A stretch of 51,159 bases of DNA from positions 1 to 51,159 of the forward strand of contig NZ_GG667191.1 of assembly GCF_000159635.1 (NCBI RefSeq), given 5' to 3'. The position numbers and the translations under genes were made by a program. The notes below the pieces were generated by a model. It was given only the letters and a program-made list of their open reading frames with translations. It searched no databases and was not told the origin of the DNA. The DNA is from Corynebacterium lipophiloflavum DSM 44291 (GTDB taxonomy: Bacteria > Actinomycetota > Actinomycetes > Mycobacteriales > Mycobacteriaceae). Shown one piece after another: positions 16,330 through 26,300 of the stretch (the stretch's first letter is position 1; each line of letters begins with the position of its first letter).

Positions 16330-17289
16330 ATGTTCTCATTCCTCAAAGACCCGCTGATCCAGGGAATCATTCTCGCCTCCGTGCTGGCGTTCTTGCTGCC
16401 GGCAATCGGTACCTTCGCTGACGTCTTTGACGTTGTAACGAAGCTCGCCATCGCATTCTTGTTCTTCCTCTACGGCGCGCGGCTTTCCACCGCTGAGGCG
16501 CTGCGGGGGTTGACGCACTGGCGTCTGCACCTGATGATCCTGTGCTTCACCTTCGTGGTGTACCCGCTGATCGGTCTAGCTGTCCGGCCGGCGACAGCGT
16601 TTATCAGCGAGGGGATGTATCAGGGCATCCTCTACGCCATGCTTGTGCCGTCGACGGTGCAGTCCTCGGTGGCGCTAACGGGGATCGCGCGCGGCAACGT
16701 GTCTGGCGCCGTCGTTGCCGCGAGCGTGTCCAGCCTCGTGGGTGTTATTGCCACGCCGCTGCTCGTGATGCTGCTGATGGGCACGGGGGAGGGGATCACG
16801 ATCGACGCGGGAGTGTTCATCGACATCTCGCTGCAGCTGCTGCTACCGTTCGTGCTGGGTCAGTTCGCACACAACCTCTTGCCCAGTGTGCGCGCCTTTG
16901 CTGCGAGGAAAGCCACCAAGCAGGTGGACCGGACTTCCATTTGGATGGTGGTCTACGCCGCGTTTTCCAAGGCCATGGTCGCCGGCGTGTGGGGCGAGGT
17001 ATCGGGGTGGGAGATTGTCTTCCTCATCATTTTCTCGCTGGCCCTGGTCTGCGCCATGCTGTGGCTGACCAGGGCGGTGCCGCGGGCTCTGAGGTTCAAC
17101 TACGAGGACACCGTGGCAATTCAGATGTGCGGCACCCAGAAGTCCCTCGCTGCGGGCCTGCCCATGGCCTCGGTGATCTTCGGCGGCGCCGCCCTCGGGC
17201 TGCTGATCGTTCCGCTGATGATTTACCACATGATCCAGCTCATGATCTGTTCCTCGCTGGCGGCGCGCTACGCGCGAACGCATAAGTAG
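16330..17289 (+). CDS. Bile acid:sodium symporter family protein (SLC10A7/YfeH-like)
   Basis: A 319-residue membrane protein with about nine or ten helices. The region FLFFLYGARLSTAEALRG near residue 45, VPSTVQSSVALTGIARGNVSGAVVAAS near residue 105 and the C-terminal CGTQKSLAAGLPMA near residue 265 are the crossing-over motifs typical of the SLC10A7-like branch of the BASS superfamily. The substrate is unknown; anion or metabolite export is as likely as uptake. It is followed after 11 nt by a small gene of unknown function and is probably co-transcribed with it. Confidence 0.85.
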   Translation: MFSFLKDPLIQGIILASVLAFLLPAIGTFADVFDVVTKLAIAFLFFLYGARLSTAEALRGLTHWRLHLMILCFTFVVYPLIGLAVRPATAFISEGMYQGILYAMLVPSTVQSSVALTGIARGNVSGAVVAASVSSLVGVIATPLLVMLLMGTGEGITIDAGVFIDISLQLLLPFVLGQFAHNLLPSVRAFAARKATKQVDRTSIWMVVYAAFSKAMVAGVWGEVSGWEIVFLIIFSLALVCAMLWLTRAVPRALRFNYEDTVAIQMCGTQKSLAAGLPMASVIFGGAALGLLIVPLMIYHMIQLMICSSLAARYARTHK

Positions 17290-17300
17290 GAAGGTTTCAC

Positions 17301-17606
17301 ATGAAACTCTATGTCCGCCTCGCCTACCACGTTCCGGAACTCGGTGGCGAGCTACTAACCGTCGCTGAGCTCGAGGAGGTGTCCGCGGCGCAGTGCACTA
17401 TGCTGCGCATGATCGAATTCGACTCGGCGGAGTCCATTACGGGGGTCTACGTCGACGGCCGCGTCATTGGCCGGGCGAACACTCCCATGGAGATCGTCGC
17501 CCATCCGGACACCTATGCCGCGTACGAGGGCGTGAGCTCGACGCGGATTACCCAACCCGAATTTGAGGGACTGTGGCAGGAAGCGCTGCAGAAGTTTCAG
17601 GCATAG
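17301..17606 (+). CDS. Small conserved hypothetical protein
   Basis: A 101-residue soluble protein, acidic and without motifs I can name. It begins KLYVRLAYHVPELGGELLTVAELEEV and has a beta-hairpin-like middle (GVYVDGRVIGRANTPM). A GGAAGG ribosome binding site precedes the ATG. The start codon lies inside a degenerate parS-like palindrome (17294-17307). It is downstream of the transporter gene, in the same direction. Confidence 0.7.
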   Translation: MKLYVRLAYHVPELGGELLTVAELEEVSAAQCTMLRMIEFDSAESITGVYVDGRVIGRANTPMEIVAHPDTYAAYEGVSSTRITQPEFEGLWQEALQKFQA

Positions 17607-17607
17607 G

Positions 17608-17631
17608 GCGATGTTTCACGTGAAACATCGC
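17608..17631. terminator. Hairpin containing parS 4 between convergent genes
   Basis: GCGATGTTTCAC and its complement form a perfect 24-bp palindrome that fills the 26-nt gap between genes ending at 17606 and 17633. On the plus strand it is followed by TTTAGTT, weak for termination, but the position and shape suit a bidirectional terminator. Confidence 0.5.
17612..17627. other. parS site 4
   Basis: A perfect TGTTTCACGTGAAACA in the gap between convergent genes. It is the one nearest the origin of the four seen in the window. Confidence 0.95.
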
Positions 17632-17632
17632 T

Positions 17633-18241
17633 TTAGTTGTCATCCAGGTTCGCCGGGAAGGTCGCATACAGTGGCAGGGGCATGGCTTGACGACGCATCA
17701 CGTCGCCCCACAAGTCAACCGAGGCGGGAGCAACAACGTCCGAGGGCAACGCGGGCGCGATGAACCAATCGCCGCGTTCGATCTCCTCATCGAGCTGTCC
17801 AGGCGCCCACTCCGCGTAACCCAAGAACAGGCGCAGCGAATCGACGACCTGCGCCACGTCGCGGGGGTCGGCGCGCAGATCCACCTGGGCGAGGCGGTTG
17901 GCCAGGCGCGTGAGCACCGGATGGTCGTCGATAAGCACGCCGCTTCTGGTGACGCCGATGCCGACCACCGACGTCGCCCCGACGGGCCCGCCGAGGTACA
18001 TCGCTTGGGGCTCGGCGACAAGGTCCACCCATGCCGGCATCGCGTTGTCCACAGCGATTTCGCTGCGGGAATTCAGGATCACCCCGAGGGTGGAATTGAC
18101 CCCGTGGTCGACGATGAGCACGACCGTGCGGGCGAACTCCGGAGAGAGCATGCCCGGCGCGGCGAGAAGCAGCATGCCGGGCGCGGGTTCACCTCGCTCC
18201 AGTCCGTTAAACAGCCGGTCGGAATAAGAAAAATCAGGCAT
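17633..18241 (-). CDS. YqgE/AlgH family protein
   Basis: A 202-residue protein of the widespread UPF0301 family. Landmarks are GMLLLAAPGMLSPEFARTVVLIVDH near residue 22, GVILNSRSEI, the YLGGPVG motif near residue 83, RLFLGYAEWAPGQLDEEI and GDWFIAPALPSDV. The biochemical role of the family is not settled. The start overlaps the end of the CCA-adding enzyme by 8 nt, so the two are translationally coupled. Confidence 0.88.
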   Translation of the reverse strand: MPDFSYSDRLFNGLERGEPAPGMLLLAAPGMLSPEFARTVVLIVDHGVNSTLGVILNSRSEIAVDNAMPAWVDLVAEPQAMYLGGPVGATSVVGIGVTRSGVLIDDHPVLTRLANRLAQVDLRADPRDVAQVVDSLRLFLGYAEWAPGQLDEEIERGDWFIAPALPSDVVAPASVDLWGDVMRRQAMPLPLYATFPANLDDN

Positions 18242-19727
18242 TTTCGCTCTCCCACCAGGCCTTCAGCTCGGCGACGGCCTCGTCGTGCTCGAGACTGCCG
18301 CGCTCCAAGCGCAGCTCCTTCATGAAGTTCCACGCCTTGCCCACCTCCGGGCCCGGCGACAGTCCGAGGATGGACATGATCTCGTTGCCGTCGAGATCGG
18401 GCCGCACACGCGCGAGGTCCTCCTTGGCCGCGATCTGATCGATGCGCTCCTCCAAGTGGTCGTAGGTGCGCTGGAGGCGCTTCGCCTTTTTCGCGTTTCG
18501 CGTGGTTGAATCCGCACGGACCAGCTTGTGCAGCTTGGGCAGCAACTCGCCGGCGTCCGTGACGTAGCGGCGCACCGCCGAATCCGTCCACTGCCCCTCG
18601 CCGAAGCCGTGGAACCGCATGTGCAGGTAGACAAGCTGGCCGACGTCCTCGATGACGTGCTTGGGGTACTTCAGAGCGCGCAAGCGTTTGCGCGTCATCT
18701 TCGCCCCGACGACCTCGTGGTGGTGGAAGGACACCCCGCCGCCCTCCTTGACGGCCCGGGTCGCGGGCTTGCCGATGTCGTGCATCAGCGCGGCCCACCG
18801 CAGCTCCAAATCCGGCCCGGAATCCTCCAGCTCGGTCGCCTGGCGCAACACGGTCAACGAGTGGCGGTACACGTCCTTGTGCTGCATGTGCTCGTCCGTC
18901 TCTAGCTGCAGCGCGGGAACCTCCGGCAGGATGTGCTGGGCAATGCCAGTCTCAACAAGTAAGTCGATGCCCTCCCAGGGCAGCGTGCCGAGCATCAACT
19001 TGTCCAGCTCCGCCTGCACGCGCTCCACGGTAATGCGGTTGATTTCACCCGCCATCTCACACATCGCGGTAAAGACGCGGTCGGCGACGGAGAACCCGAG
19101 CTGGGAGGCGAACCGGGCGGCGCGCAGCATGCGCAGGGGATCGTCGCGGAAGGAGATTTCCGGAGCCTGCGGCGTATCCAGGACCCGGTGCAAAATGTCA
19201 TCGAGACCACCCACGGGGTCGTGGAATGCGGGGGAGAGGGTGCCGTCTCTAAGCGAAAGCTCGATGGCCATCGCGTTGCAGGCGAAATCGCGGCGCACCA
19301 GGTCGCCCTCGAGCGTGTCACCGAACGTGACCTCGGGGTTGCGCGTCACGCCGTCGTACAGGTCTGAGCGAAACGTGGTGATCTCGACCTGCTGGCCGCG
19401 CTTGATGCTCGAGACGGTGCCGAACTCAATGCCTGTGTCCCACGTTTTCTCGCCCCAGCTACCGAGGATCTCCGCGATCACCTCTGGGCGGGCGGAAGTG
19501 GTGAAATCGAGGTCGTTTCCCAGCCGCCCGAGCATCGCATCGCGCACGGGCCCACCGACGAGGTAAAGCGACTCGCCGCGCTGCGCGAACAGCGCCGCCA
19601 GCGGCTCAAGCAGCCCCGAGAGCTCGCTGACTGCCGCGTTAGCCCGGGCTAGCAACGCCGCGGTGGCGTGCGGATCGTCGTGGGAGGGCAGTCCGAAAAG
19701 CGGGGGTCGGTTCACATCTGGTGTCAC
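18234..19727 (-). CDS. pcnB: CCA-adding tRNA nucleotidyltransferase with HD domain
   Basis: A 497-residue class II enzyme that adds or repairs the 3' CCA of tRNAs. The polymerase-beta motif is YLVGGPVRDAMLGR followed by NDLDFTT, with RRDFACNAMAI after it and the base-selecting DDPLRMLRAARFASQLGF. The C-terminal HD domain has RWAALMHDIGKPAT and SFHHHEVVGA. The GTG start at 19727 is favoured because a -10 box TATCGT lies 7 nt upstream, giving a leaderless mRNA. The gene is divergent from the Nudix gene, the same arrangement as Rv3907c/Rv3908 in mycobacteria. Confidence 0.93.
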   Translation of the reverse strand: MTPDVNRPPLFGLPSHDDPHATAALLARANAAVSELSGLLEPLAALFAQRGESLYLVGGPVRDAMLGRLGNDLDFTTSARPEVIAEILGSWGEKTWDTGIEFGTVSSIKRGQQVEITTFRSDLYDGVTRNPEVTFGDTLEGDLVRRDFACNAMAIELSLRDGTLSPAFHDPVGGLDDILHRVLDTPQAPEISFRDDPLRMLRAARFASQLGFSVADRVFTAMCEMAGEINRITVERVQAELDKLMLGTLPWEGIDLLVETGIAQHILPEVPALQLETDEHMQHKDVYRHSLTVLRQATELEDSGPDLELRWAALMHDIGKPATRAVKEGGGVSFHHHEVVGAKMTRKRLRALKYPKHVIEDVGQLVYLHMRFHGFGEGQWTDSAVRRYVTDAGELLPKLHKLVRADSTTRNAKKAKRLQRTYDHLEERIDQIAAKEDLARVRPDLDGNEIMSILGLSPGPEVGKAWNFMKELRLERGSLEHDEAVAELKAWWESENA

Positions 19728-19734
19728 CCGCCCA

Positions 19735-19740
19735 ACGATA
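19735..19740 (-). promoter_or_regulatory. -10 box of pcnB (leaderless)
   Basis: TATCGT on the minus strand ends 7 nt before the GTG at 19727 and decides that start over longer open frames upstream. Confidence 0.5.
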
Positions 19741-19789
19741 CCCGGCGCGCACACGCACCTATAAATACCGAAAACCCAGTGCAGGCGGA

Positions 19790-19795
19790 TACGAT
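19790..19795 (+). promoter_or_regulatory. -10 box of the Nudix operon (leaderless)
   Basis: TACGAT ends 7 nt before the ATG at 19803. It is divergent from the pcnB -10 box, about 50 bp away, so the two promoters share a short control region. Confidence 0.5.
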
Positions 19796-19802
19796 AAAGC
19801 GG

Positions 19803-20744
19803 ATGACTGATAATTCCCGCGCCACGCCGGGCCAAGGCCCGAATGAGGCCGGCTCCGGTGGTGGCGGTGACCGCAGCCCACGCCCGCGCAAACGGCGCCG
19901 GCGTGGCTCTCGCCCTGCCTCGAGTGCCACGGGTTTAGCGGGCGCGCCGGGTGGCGACAACGCGGGGGACCACGCTTCGGGCGGATCGGGCAACGACACG
20001 TCCCAGTCCGCTCGTTCCGGGCGGCGCAGGCGCGGGCGGGGCAAGAGATCCCAGCAGGGCCAGCAGCCTCAGCAGCCTCAAAAATCCCAGAAGTCCCAGA
20101 AGTCGCAGTCCGGCGGCGACAACTCGTCGAGAAAGCGCCCCTCCGGCAGGAGCCGCGGCGCGGGGCGCGGGCGCAACCAGCGGCAAAACACCACCCAGTA
20201 CAGGCAAAACCAGCGCTACCCGCAGCACTCCGACTCGACCATTGAAACCCGCGACGAGACGTCGGCGGGCGGCCTCGTTGTGTCCGGGATGGCCGAGGCC
20301 GTCGGGCCGGGCGGCCAAGTCGACCTTTCCGAGATCTACGTCGCGCTGATCGGCCGGCTCGACCGCCGCGGCAGGCTCCTGTGGTCCATGCCGAAAGGGC
20401 ACGTGGAAAACGGCGAGCACCAGTGGGCCACCGCAGAGCGCGAGGTGTGGGAGGAAACCGGCATCAAGGGCGAGGCCTTCGAGGAACTCGGCGTGATTGA
20501 CTACTGGTTTGTTTCCGAGGGCGTGCGCATCCACAAGACCGTGCACCACAACCTGCTGCGTTTCGTTGACGGCATCCTCAACGACGAAGATCCCGAGGTC
20601 ACCGAGGTCACCTGGGTGCCCATGAGCGAGCTGATTGAGCACCTCGCCTACGCCGACGAGCGCAAGCTGGCCCGAATCGCCTACGACCGGATGCCGGACC
20701 TGGCCAGAAAGGAAGCCGACGCCGGAAGGGCAACCCCGCGATGA
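19803..20744 (+). CDS. Nudix hydrolase with disordered basic N-terminus
   Basis: A 313-residue protein, orthologous by position to mycobacterial Rv3908 (MutT4). Residues 1-145 are low-complexity and rich in R, G, Q, S and K (PRKRRRRGSR, RRRRGRGKRS, QQPQQPQKSQ), suggesting a disordered nucleic-acid-contacting tail. Residues about 155-310 are the Nudix fold with a complete Nudix box, G-H-V-E-N-G-E through REVWEETGI, all catalytic Glu residues in place. The substrate, perhaps oxidised nucleotides or a dinucleotide polyphosphate, is not shown by sequence. The stop overlaps the next start by 4 nt. Confidence 0.9.
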   Translation: MTDNSRATPGQGPNEAGSGGGGDRSPRPRKRRRRGSRPASSATGLAGAPGGDNAGDHASGGSGNDTSQSARSGRRRRGRGKRSQQGQQPQQPQKSQKSQKSQSGGDNSSRKRPSGRSRGAGRGRNQRQNTTQYRQNQRYPQHSDSTIETRDETSAGGLVVSGMAEAVGPGGQVDLSEIYVALIGRLDRRGRLLWSMPKGHVENGEHQWATAEREVWEETGIKGEAFEELGVIDYWFVSEGVRIHKTVHHNLLRFVDGILNDEDPEVTEVTWVPMSELIEHLAYADERKLARIAYDRMPDLARKEADAGRATPR

Positions 20745-23281
20745 GGCGCCTACCCGCCATCGCGCTCGCGGCCTGTGTCGTTATCGGCGTCTGCGCGCCC
20801 CAGGCGCCCTTCGCCATCGGGCAACCAGCGCAACCAGCGCAACCAGGGCAACAGCCCACGATGCCCATCCCGCTGCACCCAACCAACCCGGCGGTATCCG
20901 AAGCCTGGGTTAACCCCGCCGTGCGACCCGGGGAGGGCGAGAAAGCGCAGATCACGCTTGTCGACGCCCCACGCGCGCTCAACCCGAACGAGCCAGTCAC
21001 CGTGACCTTGCTGGTCACCAACACCTCCGGCGAGCGCCTCGACGGGCTCACCGTGACACCCCGGCGCGGCCCGGCGACGGGATCAGTGGTAGATCAACGA
21101 ATCGCCACCGTGGCCAGCCCGCTCGATTACGAGGTTGTCGGCCCGCAGGTGGGCGTCGATACGCAGCTGCAGCCGGGGGAGAGCACCGAGCTGGAGCTCG
21201 CGTTTAGCCAGGCCGTGCTGCCACTGCCGGGCGTGTCCACCTACCCGCTGATGTTCGTGCTCAGCGCCGCCAGCGGCGAGCTGCTCGACACCGAGCGCTT
21301 CCACCTGTCCATCCGCGGCACCCCCGACGGTGTCCAGCCCGCGGGCATGAGCGCGCTCTTTCCCATCTCCGCCCCCGTCGACATCGTCCCCGGCGAAACG
21401 GGAACCGCACCCGGGGAACCGCCGCTAATCCTCGCCAGCGAGCAGCTCGCCGACCAGCTCGCGCCGGGCGGGCGCTTGAGCTCGCTTCTCGACGTCTACA
21501 CCAACGCCACCGCCAACCCCTCTGTCGCCGGTGCCACCTGTCTCGCCGTCGACCCCGCCGTCATCCACACCGTCGCCCGCATGGCGGAGGGCTACACCGT
21601 CGCCGGTGAGCGCCCGGACCTCGTCGAGCCGCCGCAGCGCCTGCGCGATTCCTGGGGTGGCTCCGACAAAGAGACCGAGGGTGAGCCGGGGCGGGGCGCG
21701 GGCGACGCGCAGGCCTGGCTGGAACGAATGAGGGAACTCGCTGCCGCGCGGTGCATCATCGCGTTGCCGTGGGCCAACTCCGACCTCAACGCCGTTGCCC
21801 GCACCGGTGACGTTTGGCTGATGCGCGAGGCCGTGGAGCGCGGGCCCGCCACAATCACCGAGGCTCTGGGCACCGCGGGGGTGACAAACGCCGTGGTCAC
21901 GCCTGCCGGTTACCTGGTGCCCGGCGTGCCCGCCGCGCTGGGATGGGCTGACCACTCCCGTTCCACCATCGCCACCGAGGGGATGCAGGGCGCCTGGGAG
22001 CGCGCCCAGAGCGGGGATGCGATCCAGGGTTCCGGGCCGGTGGGTGCGGACGCGCTGCCCTCGCTGGACCGCGGCGACGTTCCCGCCATCGCCGCCGCAG
22101 CCGCGCCCGAACCGGTGCGCACCGTGCGCGTGCTTGTCAGCGACAACACCGTGGAGCGGGCGGACGCCACCAACCGTTTCGCGTGGGTGTCGCCAGGGGT
22201 CATGGCCGTGACCTTCCAGGACTCGCTGGCCACCGTGCTCGCCTCCGTGGACGAACACCCCGCGATCACCGGATACTCCGCACCCGGCCTGCGCTTCAAC
22301 TACACGCAGGACTCCGCCAAGGCGCGCTCCGTTAACGCCGCCGGCGCGGTCCATCTTGCCGCCCAGTCCGCGTGGACATCTCCGGAGCAGCCGGAGGCCC
22401 AACCCGTCCTTGTCAACCCCCCGGCCACCTGGGATGCGGCCGCTGCGACCGACATCATGGGCGCCGTCGCCGACGTTTTTGACACCCAAGCTGCGCGGCC
22501 GCTCTCGTTCGAGGACTACCTCGCCGTCCCCGACGGCGAAGACGTCCCTGCCGCGGGTTCTGTAGGCACCCCTTATGTCGATCCCACCGTGTTCAGCAAC
22601 ACCGAGATCCTCACCGCCAGCCAACAGGGTCGCTTCATCGACGAGCTCTCCAGCCTGCTGGTTGCCGACCCGGCAATCGCGCTGTCGCGCTACGGGTTCA
22701 CCCTCCCGCTGCGGCGCGACCTTCTCACCGCCCTTACCATGAGCGGCCGCCGCTCCTACACGTTCTACCCGGTTGCCGAGGAAGCCACCCGCCAGCGCCT
22801 CGCGGGCAGCCGCGACACGCTCAACGCACTGCGCTCCGCGATCGCCCTGATCCCCCCGGGCAACGTCTACACCCGGACCTCGCCATCGTCGCCGCTGGTC
22901 ATCGTCGCGCGCAACGGCCTGCCACTGCCGGTGGACACCACGATCCGCTACCACGGCGCAGACGGCGCGCGCCTCAACGTGCCCACTACCTTGCGCATCC
23001 CCGCATACGGGTCGCTGACCGTGTCCATGACGGCGGATCTGCCAGCAAACAACGGCGAAACCGACCTGCGCCTCTTCCTCGCCTCACCCCAGGGTGCGCA
23101 GATTTCCGAGCCCGTCGACATCACGGTGCGCACCTCCGGGGTCGCTCTGCGCGGCGGGGTGATCCTCGCCGCACTGGCCGGGGCGCTCGCCCTGATGCTG
23201 CTGATCACGGTGGGCAGACGGCGCGCAGCGAGACGCAAGCACCCACCACCACATCGACCACCACACAACCACAGGCCCTAA
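20741..23281 (+). CDS. DUF6049 family secreted/membrane-anchored protein
   Basis: An 846-residue envelope protein, the positional counterpart of Rv3909. Residues 1-28 are a signal peptide (LPAIALAACVVIGVCA). A PAQPAQPGQQP linker encoded by near-identical 9-bp repeats follows. The large extracellular part has a beta-sandwich near residues 60-190 (GEKAQITLVDAPRALNPNEP) and a middle region resembling a polysaccharide-deacetylase-like barrel in general layout (DHSRSTIATEGM, SGRRSYTFYPV), though catalytic residues were not identified. The C-terminus has one membrane helix (GVILAALAGALALMLLITVG) and a basic cytoplasmic tail. Its place between Nudix and murJ suggests a role in envelope assembly with MurJ. 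Confidence 0.85.
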   Translation: MRRLPAIALAACVVIGVCAPQAPFAIGQPAQPAQPGQQPTMPIPLHPTNPAVSEAWVNPAVRPGEGEKAQITLVDAPRALNPNEPVTVTLLVTNTSGERLDGLTVTPRRGPATGSVVDQRIATVASPLDYEVVGPQVGVDTQLQPGESTELELAFSQAVLPLPGVSTYPLMFVLSAASGELLDTERFHLSIRGTPDGVQPAGMSALFPISAPVDIVPGETGTAPGEPPLILASEQLADQLAPGGRLSSLLDVYTNATANPSVAGATCLAVDPAVIHTVARMAEGYTVAGERPDLVEPPQRLRDSWGGSDKETEGEPGRGAGDAQAWLERMRELAAARCIIALPWANSDLNAVARTGDVWLMREAVERGPATITEALGTAGVTNAVVTPAGYLVPGVPAALGWADHSRSTIATEGMQGAWERAQSGDAIQGSGPVGADALPSLDRGDVPAIAAAAAPEPVRTVRVLVSDNTVERADATNRFAWVSPGVMAVTFQDSLATVLASVDEHPAITGYSAPGLRFNYTQDSAKARSVNAAGAVHLAAQSAWTSPEQPEAQPVLVNPPATWDAAAATDIMGAVADVFDTQAARPLSFEDYLAVPDGEDVPAAGSVGTPYVDPTVFSNTEILTASQQGRFIDELSSLLVADPAIALSRYGFTLPLRRDLLTALTMSGRRSYTFYPVAEEATRQRLAGSRDTLNALRSAIALIPPGNVYTRTSPSSPLVIVARNGLPLPVDTTIRYHGADGARLNVPTTLRIPAYGSLTVSMTADLPANNGETDLRLFLASPQGAQISEPVDITVRTSGVALRGGVILAALAGALALMLLITVGRRRAARRKHPPPHRPPHNHRP

Positions 23282-23311
23282 AGCCCCACGTCGAACAGGA
23301 GAACACCCCCA

Positions 23312-26300
23312 GTGACCCAGCAGGACCCGACCCAGCACCAGTCTGGACTGCGCCGGCGCATTGTCACCCCGGCGCCGCCGGCGCCCGTGCCAGCGCCTCG
23401 GTCGGCCTCGCCCGCGCCGAGCACAGACACCCTGGATCAGGACCGCTCCGCGCTCACGATCAGCCCTTCCGGTGAAGCGCTCGACGTCCCGCGCGCGCCG
23501 AAGGTGGCGGAATCATCCACCGAGGGCGAGCAGGCGCAGTCCTCCTCGACCGACGTCGTGCGCTCCACCGGGTCGATGGCGATCGCCACACTGCTGTCAC
23601 GCATCACAGGCTTCATCCGCACCGTCCTCATCGGCGCGGCGCTCGGTGCGCCGGTGGCGTCCGCGTTCAACACGGCCAACACGCTGCCCAACCTGATTAC
23701 CGAAATCGTCTTGGGATCAGTGCTCACTGCGCTGGTTGTTCCTGTGCTGGTGCGCGCGGAAAAGGAAGACCCGGACAAGGGAGCGCGGTTTATTCGCCAG
23801 CTCTTCACCCTGGCGCTGAGCTTGCTCACCGTTGTCACCATTGCCGCGGTCGCAGCCGCACCGTGGCTGACGCGCACCATGCTCGAAGGCGACGGCAAGG
23901 TCAACGTCGTCCAGGCCACCTCGTTTGCCTACCTGCTTCTGCCGCAGATCTTCTTCTACGGCATGTTCGCGCTGTTCATGGCCATCTTGAACACCAAGGA
24001 GCACTTCCGCCCCGGCGCGTGGGCCCCGGTGGCCAACAACATTGTCTCCATCGTGGTGCTGGCACTCTACATGGCTGTGCCTGGGGCGTTGGACCCGGCC
24101 ACGCCGGCGTCGATAAGCAATCCGCACGTGATGCTGCTCGGCCTCGGCACGACCCTGGGCGTGATCGTGCAATGCGCGATCATGCTGCCCGCGATACGCA
24201 AACTCGGCATCGACCTGCGGCCGCTGTGGGGCATCGACGACCGGCTGAAGTCCTTCGGCGGGATGGCCGCGGCGATCATCGCATATGTCGCCGTCAGCCA
24301 GCTCGGCTACGTTGTCACCACCCGCATCGCCTCCGCCGCCGACAGCGCAGCGCCCTTTATCTACCAGCAGCACTGGATGTTGCTGCAGGTGCCCTACGGC
24401 GTGATCGGGGTGACCCTGCTGACCGCGATCATGCCCAGGCTGTCACGCAACGCCGCCGACGGCGACGACCACGCAGTGGTGCGGGACTTGACCCTGGCCA
24501 CGAAGCTCACCTTTATTGCGCTGATCCCCATCATCGTGTTCATGACCGCGCTTGGCCCCGATATCGGCCAGGGCCTGTTCGCCTACCGCGACTTCGACGT
24601 CGAACACGCCCGGATCCTCGGCCTGGCGATCAGCTTCTCCGCCTTCACGCTCATCCCGTACGCCCTGGTCATGCTGCACCTGCGCGTGTTCTACGCGCGC
24701 GAGGAGGCGTGGACGCCGACGTTTATCATCGCCGGCATCACGGTGACCAAGGTTGTGCTCTCGCTCGTCGCCCCACTGATCGCGGTGAGCACCTCGTCGG
24801 TGGTTATCCTGCTCGCCGCGGCCAACGGCTTCGGCTTCATCGCCGGCGCCGTCATCGGCGCGTTCTTGCTGCGCCGCAAGTTGGGCACGCTCGAGATGGC
24901 CTCGGTGATCCGCACCAGCTCGTGGGCGCTCGGCTCGGCCCTGGCCGGCATCGCCGTAGTGCTCGGCCTGAAGCTGCTGCTCAAAAACGGCCTCGGCATA
25001 AACGTGCCCGTCCTTCTCGGCTCCGGGTTCGGCAGCAGCGGGCTGGAATCGGTAGGCTACCTCATTGAAATCGCGTTGCAAGGTGTGCTCTTCCTCATCA
25101 TCACCGGCCTAGTGCTTTCGCGCTCCGGGCTTCCCGAGGTGCAAAACCTCGGCCGCGCGCTGACCCGCGTGCCGGGCCTGGGCCGCTTCATCCGCCCCGA
25201 CGAGGACAAGGCCCTCGAGGTCGGCGAAGTCGACCCGCGCGACGTCTCCACCCAGTTCCTGGCCTCCGACTCCTTCAACGCCTCCCCGGTCCCGCCGCCG
25301 ATGTCCGCCGGCGTGGTTCGCGGGCCTCGGCTAGTGCCCGGCGCCGCCGTGTCCGACGGACGCTTCCGACTGCTGCGCGACCACGGTTCGAGCCAGTCCG
25401 CGCGTTTTTGGCAGGCCCGCGAACTAGCGACCGGGCGGATGGTTGCGCTGACCTTCGTGGATACCTCCGGAACCGCCCCGATGGCGCCGCCGACCCCGCG
25501 CGAGGCCGCCATCAACGCCGCCGGCGTGGCGCGCCGCACGCGTAAACTGGCGAAGCTCAACCACCCCGCGGTGGCGGACAACATCCAGATCCTGTCCTAC
25601 CGCTCGGGCGCGCTCGTGGTGGCGGATTGGATCACCGGCTCCAGCGTCAAGGCGGTCGTCGAAGCGGGCCAGACCCTGCACACCCAGGCCGTCGCCCACG
25701 CCCTCGCCCCTCTTTCGAGTGCGCTTGGCGCCGCCCACGAGGCCGGTGTGCCGCTTGGTCTGGACAACCGCAACCGCCTCCGCGTCTCCTCCGATGGCGT
25801 GGTGCGCCTGGCGTTTCCCGCCGTGCTCCCGGACGCCTCGCCCGAGGAAGATGCGGACTCGTTCGCCTCTGCGCTGACGCTGCTGTCGAGCAACGTCAAC
25901 TCCACCGGCCTGGAAGAGGTCACCGCCGCCGCCCGCTCGCTTGCCGACGCCCCCGCCACCGCCCCGGACGACTTTCGCGCCATCGCCCACACGCTTACGA
26001 AGCTGAGTCACTCCCCGGACGGCCAGGACGCGGACGGCACCGTTGAGGCCGATGAGGCCGTTAACGCCGGTGCGGATCCGGAGCCGTTTGTGGAACCTGC
26101 GCCGGAGCCCGAGGTGGAGCCGGCGGCCCTGCGCGGCGGGTTCGGCCGCCGCGACTACCGCCCGATGACGCTGCTGGTGATCTTGTTCTCGGCGATCACC
26201 GTGGTCGTGCTCATCGCCGCGCTGACGGCGTACGTGGTGCGCACGATCGGCAGTGAGGCCACCAACACCCCCATTGCCCAGCAGCCGACGACGGCGCAGT

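Noticed and set aside
5986..17628. Recurring peptide MFHVKH at four places
   Set aside because: It is the chance translation of the parS palindrome with flanking AT (ATGTTTCACGTGAAACAT), not a family of small peptides.
20822..20856. Short tandem repeat CAACCAGCG
   Set aside because: Only about three 9-bp units encoding a PAQ linker after a signal peptide; ordinary coding repeat, not a CRISPR or regulatory array.
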